Assembly (NCBI GenBank): GCA_003162595.1
Contig: PMNJ01000369.1
Location: 1 to 8,728, forward strand
Reading direction: 5' to 3'
Length of the DNA stretch: 8,728 nt
DNA from: Bacteroidales bacterium
GTDB taxonomy: Bacteria; Bacteroidota; Bacteroidia; Bacteroidales; VadinHA17
Below are positions 1 to 5,072 of this stretch, one piece after another. The first letter of the stretch is position 1; each line of letters opens with the position of its first letter. A model generated the notes under the pieces. The model made no database searches and was not told where the DNA came from. It saw only the letters and a list, made by a program, of their open reading frames with translations. The translations under genes and the position numbers were made by a program.

Positions 1-1
1 G

Positions 2-1426
2 GTTAAAGGGTTGGAATCGGCTTGGACAAGAATCGATGGGACAACATTGTTTGTCAGCGAAAGCGCACGGGCCATCAATGACAAGGAAGGAAAGATAATA
101 TATTTTGATGGGATAGTAGAAGATATTACCCTGCGAAAGAAGGCGGAACAAGAATTAATCCTTGCTAACAAAGATCTTACCTTTCAAAATGAAGAGAAAG
201 AAAAACGGGCAAATGAGTTACTCATTGCTAACAAAGAACTTGTCTTTCAAAACGAGGAGAAAGAAAAACGTGCAACAGAGTTAACCATAGCCAAAGAACA
301 AGCCGAAGAAAGTGACCGTCTCAAATCTGCTTTCCTTACCAATATGAGTCATGAGATACGTACTCCCATGAATGGCATTCTTGGCTTTACCGAACTCTTA
401 AAAGAACCGAACTTATCAAGTGATGATCAACAAGATTATATTCAAACCATCCAGATTAGTGGCGCACGTATGCTTAATACCATCAATAGCATTGTTGATA
501 TTTCGAAAATTGAATCGGGTCTTATGAAAGTTGATATTAAGGAAACGAATATTAACGAGAAAATTGAATTCACTTATAAGTTCTTCAAACCAGAAGTTGA
601 AATTAAAGGGTTGCAGCTTTTATTTAAAAACAGTTTGCCTGCAAAAGAAGCCATCATTAAAACAGACAATGAAAAAGTTTATGCCATTCTTACTAACCTC
701 GTTAAAAATGCCATTAAGTTTACTTGTGAAGGCTCCATTGAGTTTGGATATGAAAAAAAGGGGAACTACCTTGAATTCTTTGTAAAAGATTCAGGAATAG
801 GCATTCTACAAAAACAACAGCAACTTATTTTTGAGAGATTCAGGCAGGGCAGTGAATCGCATAACCGGGGTTATGAAGGCAGTGGATTGGGTTTATCCAT
901 AGCAAAATCTTATGTAGAAATGCTTGGTGGGGAAATATGGGTGGAAAGCGCAGAAGGGAAAGGCTCAACATTTTATTTTACCATCCCTTACAATGCTGTG
1001 TCTGAAAAACAAACAGAGCTTAAAGATACTATTTCCCAAGAGCATAAAGAAGTTCAGGTAAAAAACCTGAAAATATTGATTGTCGAAGACGATGAAATAT
1101 CTTATTCACTTCTTGCAAGAATGCTCCAGAAAATCAGTAAGGAAGTTTTACATACAATAACAGGAGTTCAAGCCGTTGAGGCTTGTCGTAATAATCCTGA
1201 TCTTGATTTGGTTTTAATGGACATTAGAATGCCCAAAATGGATGGAAATGAAGCCACACGCCAAATACGTCAATTTAACAAAGATGTTATCATCATCGCA
1301 CAAACAGCCTATTCATTTTCGGGTGACAACGCAAAGTCAATAGAATCAGGATGCAACGATTATATTACTAAACCAATTAATAAGACCTTATTATATGAGT
1401 TAATCAAAAAGCATATTTATAAATAG
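2..1426 (+). CDS. Hybrid sensor histidine kinase, 5' truncated by window edge (PAS tail - helix repeat - HisKA - HATPase - REC)
   Basis: The frame is open from base 2, so the true start lies upstream. The TTG at 11 is internal to a PAS domain and is not a credible start. The visible 474 residues begin in the last strands of a PAS domain, ending in the usual GIVEDIT junction. Next comes a charged coiled coil made of two 21-residue repeats (152-277). HisKA follows, with motif SHEIRTPMNG and the phospho-accepting His codon at 350-352. The HATPase domain has N-box NLVKNAIKF, G1 box DSGIGI, an FERF motif and G2 box GSGLGL. The C-terminal receiver has an EDD acidic cluster, the phospho-acceptor Asp at 1220-1222 (LMDIRMP) and the conserved Lys in ITKP. 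All catalytic residues are present, so it should autophosphorylate and pass phosphate to its own receiver. The visible part has no membrane segment. Where the close paralogue at 5073 has GIP after the G1 box, this copy has GIL. The gene ends HIYK-TAG. Confidence 0.95.
   Translation, partial: VKGLESAWTRIDGTTLFVSESARAINDKEGKIIYFDGIVEDITLRKKAEQELILANKDLTFQNEEKEKRANELLIANKELVFQNEEKEKRATELTIAKEQAEESDRLKSAFLTNMSHEIRTPMNGILGFTELLKEPNLSSDDQQDYIQTIQISGARMLNTINSIVDISKIESGLMKVDIKETNINEKIEFTYKFFKPEVEIKGLQLLFKNSLPAKEAIIKTDNEKVYAILTNLVKNAIKFTCEGSIEFGYEKKGNYLEFFVKDSGIGILQKQQQLIFERFRQGSESHNRGYEGSGLGLSIAKSYVEMLGGEIWVESAEGKGSTFYFTIPYNAVSEKQTELKDTISQEHKEVQVKNLKILIVEDDEISYSLLARMLQKISKEVLHTITGVQAVEACRNNPDLDLVLMDIRMPKMDGNEATRQIRQFNKDVIIIAQTAYSFSGDNAKSIESGCNDYITKPINKTLLYELIKKHIYK
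152..277 (+). repeat. Tandem 63-bp repeat encoding a 21-residue signalling helix, two copies
   Basis: Units at 152-214 and 215-277 encode ELILANKDLTFQNEEKEKRAN and the closely similar ELLIANKELVFQNEEKEKRAT. A third, decayed start (ELTIAKEQAEE) runs into HisKA. Twenty-one residues equal three heptads, so adding or losing a unit keeps the coiled-coil phase between the PAS sensor and the kinase. A third clear copy lies at 5861-5918 in the second hybrid kinase. From memory, helices of the ANKELVFQNEEKEKRAAEL type recur in bacterial PAS kinases and cyclases. That recollection is not checked. Confidence 0.85.
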
Positions 1427-1435
1427 AAAATGAAT
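290..1435 (+). repeat. Direct duplication, copy 1 (HisKA-HATPase-REC core)
   Basis: This segment aligns without any net gap to 6291-7436 at a constant offset of 6001 bp. The proteins differ at about 60 of about 372 positions by hand count (about 84% identity). Divergence is concentrated in the linker between HATPase and REC and in the receiver. Homology continues through the stop codon into TAGAAAATGAAT and then becomes unrecognisable. Both copies are in the same orientation. Confidence 0.85.
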
Positions 1436-1663
1436 AATAAACCAGAGATTTATTTGTCCATTTTTTTTTATTTACCCCCGCCTTTTAGTGTTGTCGGTTT
1501 TTTCTGAAACATGGATACTTATGAAAAACCACCAGTATATAAATCAATATAGGATTTGTTGTCAGAATTATCCAAATAGGGCTGCCGGCCACCTCTCAAG
1601 ATGTCATGGTTTTTGCATCAACGAAGTAAACTGTTCCCATTACAACAAATAATTATTATAGAT

Positions 1664-1707
1664 TGAGTGTAATACGATTAGCTGGTAAATATATTACGTT
1701 AAACTCA
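1664..1707. repeat. Imperfect inverted repeat with a 5-nt bulge
   Basis: TGAGT (1664-1668) pairs with ACTCA (1703-1707), and GTAATA (1669-1674) pairs with TATTAC (1692-1697). This gives 11 pairs interrupted by a five-base bulge on the 3' side, with a 17-nt loop. No T-run follows, so it does not look like an intrinsic terminator. In such AT-rich DNA, a stem this weak could occur by chance. Confidence 0.3.
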
Positions 1708-1845
1708 CCCTTTCTTCCCGAAAGATTGATTACCTTGCTTTTAATCTTTTCTTATCAGCTTTCTTTTATAAAGATATTATAGGGAAAGGGTAAAAGTCTT
1801 TAGAGTTTTCAGCTTTAGAAAACACGAAACTCATTGATTATAGAA

Positions 1846-1874
1846 CTGTCAGGAGAAACTGAAACTCCTGACAG
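1846..1874. promoter_or_regulatory. Perfect 10-bp inverted repeat upstream of the five-PAS kinase start
   Basis: CTGTCAGGAG (1846-1855) and CTCCTGACAG (1865-1874) pair perfectly around a nine-base AAACTGAAA loop. The stem has six G-C pairs. It ends 21 bases before the ATG at 1896 and more than 400 bases after the previous stop. The position favours a 5'-leader element, such as an attenuator, a translation-modulating stem or a protein-binding palindrome, over a terminator of the first gene. It is followed by ATTTCTGTT, only a weak T-rich tail. The function is unknown. Confidence 0.5.
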
Positions 1875-1895
1875 ATTTCTGTTGTAACTGGAAAT

Positions 1896-4595
1896 ATGAA
1901 GATCATGAAGAGAAGCAGTACATTGAAAAGTCAAAGTAAGACAGAAATTGCGCTGAAAGAATCCGAACAGAGATATCGCACTATAATGATGAGTGTGGGT
2001 GACGGTGTGATCGCTACCGATTCTGCAGGAAGAGTTGAAATGATGAATCCGGTAGCTGAAGAGTTAACCGGCTGGAAGCAGGAGGAAGCTCAGGGCAATT
2101 CGCTGGAAAAGATATTTCAGATCATCAACGAAAAAACACGTCAAATCGTTGAAAACCCCGTGCGCCGTGTTATGCGCGAAGGAATAGTGGTAGGCCTTGC
2201 CAATCATTCGATGCTTATTGCCAAAAACGGAACTGAGTATCCAATTGCCGACAGTGGGGCCCCCATCCGAAACGAAGAGGGCGATATTACCGGGATGGTG
2301 CTGGTTTTTCGCGATCAGACTCAGGAGCGTACATCACAGAGGGCGCTGCAGGAAAGCGAGCGTAAGTTCCGTGAGACAGTGACATACTTTGATGAAGGTT
2401 ATTATAGTGTCACAATTGATGGTTTGTTACTAGACCACAACCAGGCTTTCAGCCGGATTCTCGGATTTGACATCGCTAAGGATTTGAAAGGAGCAAAATT
2501 ACCAGACTTCTGGCAGGTTCCTGAGGACAGAAAACAATACCTGAACGAGTTAATAGCCCACGGATTTATCAGGAACTACATGGTGAATGCAAAGAAAATT
2601 AATGGTGAAAAGATTGATGTTATGATGAATTCCCACCTGGTGAAAGATGAAAAGGGTGGGTTGGTGAGAATTGATGGGACTTTTACAGATTTCACTGAGC
2701 GCAGTCAAGCAGAGCAGTTAATCAAAGAATCTGAAAGAAAATACCGTATTCTGGTAGAAAATTCTCTGGTGGGTGTGTTTAGAACAAAAGTCAATGGAGA
2801 TGTTGATTATGTTAACGATTCCATTTTGAGAATGCTGGAGTTTGACACAAGAGAAGATTTGTTAAACATAGGAGCATTGATGCGATATAAAGAACCGAAG
2901 CAACGGGAGGAGTTGTTGAAGGCTCTTAAGGACAGTGGAAAAGTTGAAGGTTTTGAAGCTAATATAATTACAAAAAAAGGGAATGAGCGGGTCTTTCTGA
3001 TGAATGTGGTCATCAATGGAGAAATACTTGATGGTACCTTAATCGACATTACCCAACGCAAACTGGCAGAAGAAGCGCTGAAAGAAAGCGAGCGCATCAT
3101 ATCGGAACAATTTGAAAAATTGAATGAAGCACAACATATTGCCATGATCGGAAGTTGGGAATGGAATTTGCAAACCAATCACGTGTGGTGGTCGGATGAG
3201 ACTTATCGGATTTTCGGTGTAACACCACAGAATTTCGTTCCGAGCTTCGAAGCAAACGGCAAGTTTATTCATCCCGATGATGTCGCAAATTACGGCAAAT
3301 CATTCGAACATTCTTTTCAAACAGGCGAACCATTAAATGTCGAGTTCAGGCTGGTTACCAACGATGGACTACTGAAACACTGTAATGGCAAAGGGAAGAT
3401 TATTTATGACGATTCCGGTCACCCGATTCGTTTTGTCGGAACAATGATGGATATTACCGAGCGCAAGCAGGTAGACCAGGAACTGCGAGAGCGCGAGGCC
3501 AGATACAAAACGCTTATTGAGAACATCCCGCAAAAGATCTTCATGAAGGACAGAGATTATAGATTTATGTCGATCAACGAGAATTTCGCCCGTGATATAG
3601 GCATCAGCCCGGAAGAAATTGTCGGGAAACTGGATCGGGACTTATTCTCTAATGAGCTTGCTGACAAGTATCATGCTGATGATGTGAGGATCATCACAAC
3701 CGGGGAGACCGAGGAGCTGGAAGAAAAATATGTGGTAGACGGGAAAGAAACATGGGTCAACACAATCAAGACGCCGGTACGGGACGATAAGGGAGAGATA
3801 GTAGGACTGCTCGGCATCTTCTGGGATATCACCGCACGAAAACTGGCAGAAGAAGAAATACGGAAACTTAACACCGAACTTGAGGATCGTGTGGTTATGC
3901 GAACCGCCCAGCTGGAAGCCTCTAACAAGGAACTGGAAGCCTTCAGTTATTCGGTATCCCACGACCTCAGGGCGCCTCTGCGCCATGTAAGCGGGTATGT
4001 GGAATTGCTTAACAAACATTTTCAATCAGATTTACCCGAAAAGGGGCTTCACTATCTGAATTCCATTGGTGATTCTGTGCATATCATGGGAATGCTGATT
4101 GACGACCTTCTGCAATTTTCCAGAACCGGTCGTATGGAGATGCACCAATCAGATCTTGATATGAATGAAATCGTTAGAGAAGTTAAAGAATCGCTGTGTA
4201 AAGATAATCCTGATCGTAAAATTGAATGGGTCCTGGGAAAATTACCAACCGTAAATGGAGATGAAGCAATGCTCCGTCTTGTCTGGATGAATCTGCTGAG
4301 CAATGCTGTCAAGTTCACACGCACCAGGAAGAAAGCCAGAATCGAGATAGGAGTCAGTAAAGAGAATAAGGAGCTGGTTTTCTTTGTACACGATAATGGA
4401 GTCGGGTTTGATATGAAATACGCTCACAAGCTTTTCGGAGTTTTCCAGCGTCTGCACTCTACGGAAGAATTTGAAGGAACCGGGATTGGCCTGGCAAATG
4501 TGCACAGGATAGTATTGCGTCAGGGAGGACGCACATGGGCTGAAGCCGAGCCCGACAAAGGAGCTGTATTTTATTTTTCAATACCAAATAAATAA
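1896..4595 (+). CDS. Soluble sensor histidine kinase with five PAS domains (phytochrome-type kinase core)
   Basis: This 899-residue kinase has no signal peptide or membrane segment, so it should act in the cytoplasm. PAS domains lie at about residues 22-145, 155-272, 281-390, 408-523 and 535-648. Each ends in a DIT/DFT-type motif followed by a charged helix (repeated KESER and RKLAEE linkers). The fourth is of the PAS_3 type (GSWEWNLQTN, IHPDDV). A coiled coil (about 650-682) leads to HisKA with SVSHDLRAPLRH and the phospho-His at 689 (codon 3960-3962). The HATPase has N-box NLLSNAVKF (Asn803), G1 DNGVGF (833-838), an FGVFQRLH F-box and G2 GTGIGL (861-866). The core matches the type that partners Rcp1-like regulators, and such a regulator is the next gene. 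The ATG at 1896 was chosen as the first start in frame; no clear Shine-Dalgarno precedes it, and the ATG at 1905 is a possible alternative. No cofactor-binding cysteine or haem motif is evident, so the signal sensed is unknown. Base composition is patchy between PAS modules. Confidence 0.95.
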   Translation: MKIMKRSSTLKSQSKTEIALKESEQRYRTIMMSVGDGVIATDSAGRVEMMNPVAEELTGWKQEEAQGNSLEKIFQIINEKTRQIVENPVRRVMREGIVVGLANHSMLIAKNGTEYPIADSGAPIRNEEGDITGMVLVFRDQTQERTSQRALQESERKFRETVTYFDEGYYSVTIDGLLLDHNQAFSRILGFDIAKDLKGAKLPDFWQVPEDRKQYLNELIAHGFIRNYMVNAKKINGEKIDVMMNSHLVKDEKGGLVRIDGTFTDFTERSQAEQLIKESERKYRILVENSLVGVFRTKVNGDVDYVNDSILRMLEFDTREDLLNIGALMRYKEPKQREELLKALKDSGKVEGFEANIITKKGNERVFLMNVVINGEILDGTLIDITQRKLAEEALKESERIISEQFEKLNEAQHIAMIGSWEWNLQTNHVWWSDETYRIFGVTPQNFVPSFEANGKFIHPDDVANYGKSFEHSFQTGEPLNVEFRLVTNDGLLKHCNGKGKIIYDDSGHPIRFVGTMMDITERKQVDQELREREARYKTLIENIPQKIFMKDRDYRFMSINENFARDIGISPEEIVGKLDRDLFSNELADKYHADDVRIITTGETEELEEKYVVDGKETWVNTIKTPVRDDKGEIVGLLGIFWDITARKLAEEEIRKLNTELEDRVVMRTAQLEASNKELEAFSYSVSHDLRAPLRHVSGYVELLNKHFQSDLPEKGLHYLNSIGDSVHIMGMLIDDLLQFSRTGRMEMHQSDLDMNEIVREVKESLCKDNPDRKIEWVLGKLPTVNGDEAMLRLVWMNLLSNAVKFTRTRKKARIEIGVSKENKELVFFVHDNGVGFDMKYAHKLFGVFQRLHSTEEFEGTGIGLANVHRIVLRQGGRTWAEAEPDKGAVFYFSIPNK

Positions 4596-4600
4596 GGAGG
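4596..4600 (+). promoter_or_regulatory. Strong Shine-Dalgarno that decides the response-regulator start
   Basis: GGAGG follows directly on the TAA of the upstream kinase. It lies 3 bases before the first ATG (4604) and 6 bases before the second (4607). The second spacing is near the usual optimum, so translation more likely begins at 4607. Of the genes in this window whose starts are visible, only this one has such a clear ribosome binding site. Confidence 0.75.
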
Positions 4601-4606
4601 AATATG

Positions 4607-5065
4607 ATGGTAGAAATTCGAACAATTCTTTTTGCAGAAGACAACCCCAGGGATGTCGAATTGACACTTGAGGCTCTGGGAGACCATAACCTGGCCAATA
4701 ACGTTATTGTCGTGAGAGATGGTGTGGAAACTATGGATTATCTGCATTGTGAAGGAAAATACAAACAACGTAAACCCGGGAATCCTGCAGTATTACTGCT
4801 GGATATCAAAATGCCCCGTATGGATGGTATCGAAGTTCTTCGGGCTATCCGAAATGATAATAAATTGAAAATGCTTCCGGTTGTTATGCTTACATCTTCC
4901 CGCGAGGAACAGGATCTAATCAAAAGTTATGAGCTTGGAGTTAATGCCTATGTGGTAAAGCCTGTCGATTTCAAAGAATTTATTGAAGCAGTGAAGCAGG
5001 TAGGTGTCTTTTGGGCTGTCATTAATGAAGTGCCACCTGTGTGTAAATTATCCGATAAAGACTAA
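4607..5065 (+). CDS. Single-domain response regulator, Rcp1-like (CheY fold)
   Basis: The gene encodes 152 residues from the preferred ATG at 4607, or 153 from 4604. It is one receiver domain with no output domain. In 4604-based numbering, the acidic pocket is Glu12-Asp13, the phospho-acceptor is Asp67 in LLLDIKMPRMDG (codon 4802-4804), the switch Thr is 97 (MLTSS) and the conserved Lys is 119 (VKP). The opening AEDNPRDVELTLEAL and the C-terminal GVFWAVINEVPP are typical of the Rcp1 family that partners phytochrome-like kinases. It starts 11 bases after the five-PAS kinase ends, so the two are almost certainly co-transcribed and probably cognate. With no DNA-binding part, it likely acts by protein contact or as a phosphate relay or sink. 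The next gene begins 7 bases later. Confidence 0.93.
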   Translation: MVEIRTILFAEDNPRDVELTLEALGDHNLANNVIVVRDGVETMDYLHCEGKYKQRKPGNPAVLLLDIKMPRMDGIEVLRAIRNDNKLKMLPVVMLTSSREEQDLIKSYELGVNAYVVKPVDFKEFIEAVKQVGVFWAVINEVPPVCKLSDKD

Positions 5066-5072
5066 AGATAAT

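Larger units (their letters stand above)
1427..1895. other. Intergenic region without a convincing gene
   Basis: This AT-rich stretch of 469 bp separates the first hybrid kinase from the downstream run of signalling genes. The only reading frames seen are very short: 25 codons from the ATG at 1430, 13 codons from 1511, and 21 codons from 1601. None has recognisable content. A run of nine T (1461-1469) has no strong stem before it, so I do not call a terminator there. I looked for the Bacteroidota promoter pattern TAnnTTTG and found only near misses. The promoter of the downstream run is expected here but I cannot place it. Two inverted repeats, listed separately, are the only clear structure. 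Confidence 0.7.

Noticed and set aside
11..13. TTG as the true start of the first kinase
   Set aside because: The frame is open upstream to the window edge and the codon lies inside a PAS domain, so the gene is truncated by the window and not started here.
1430..1507. 25-codon frame after the first kinase
   Set aside because: It has no recognisable content, ends in a T-rich stretch, and is best explained as a leftover of the duplicated gene end.
1496..1530. GGTTTTT / AAAAACC inverted repeat as a terminator of the first kinase
   Set aside because: Seven mostly A-T pairs around a 21-base loop with no following T-run. It is too weak to call.
1601..1666. 21-codon frame in the intergenic region
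   Set aside because: It is very short, has no clear ribosome site and its product resembles nothing I recognise.
1721..1749. AAAGATT / AATCTTT inverted repeat as a terminator
   Set aside because: An A-T-rich 7-bp stem with a 15-base loop in AT-rich DNA. Chance is the simpler explanation.
2807..3272. Minus-strand reading frames opposite the five-PAS kinase
   Set aside because: They lie wholly within strong coding sequence on the other strand, have low-complexity Ser/Phe-rich products and show no domain signal. The same holds for the other minus-strand frames in the window.
5004..5072. Upstream TTG extension of the REC-PAS hybrid kinase
   Set aside because: It overlaps the regulator gene in another frame and adds 23 residues with no receiver character. 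The ATG at 5073 starts directly at the first receiver strand, 7 bases after the previous stop.
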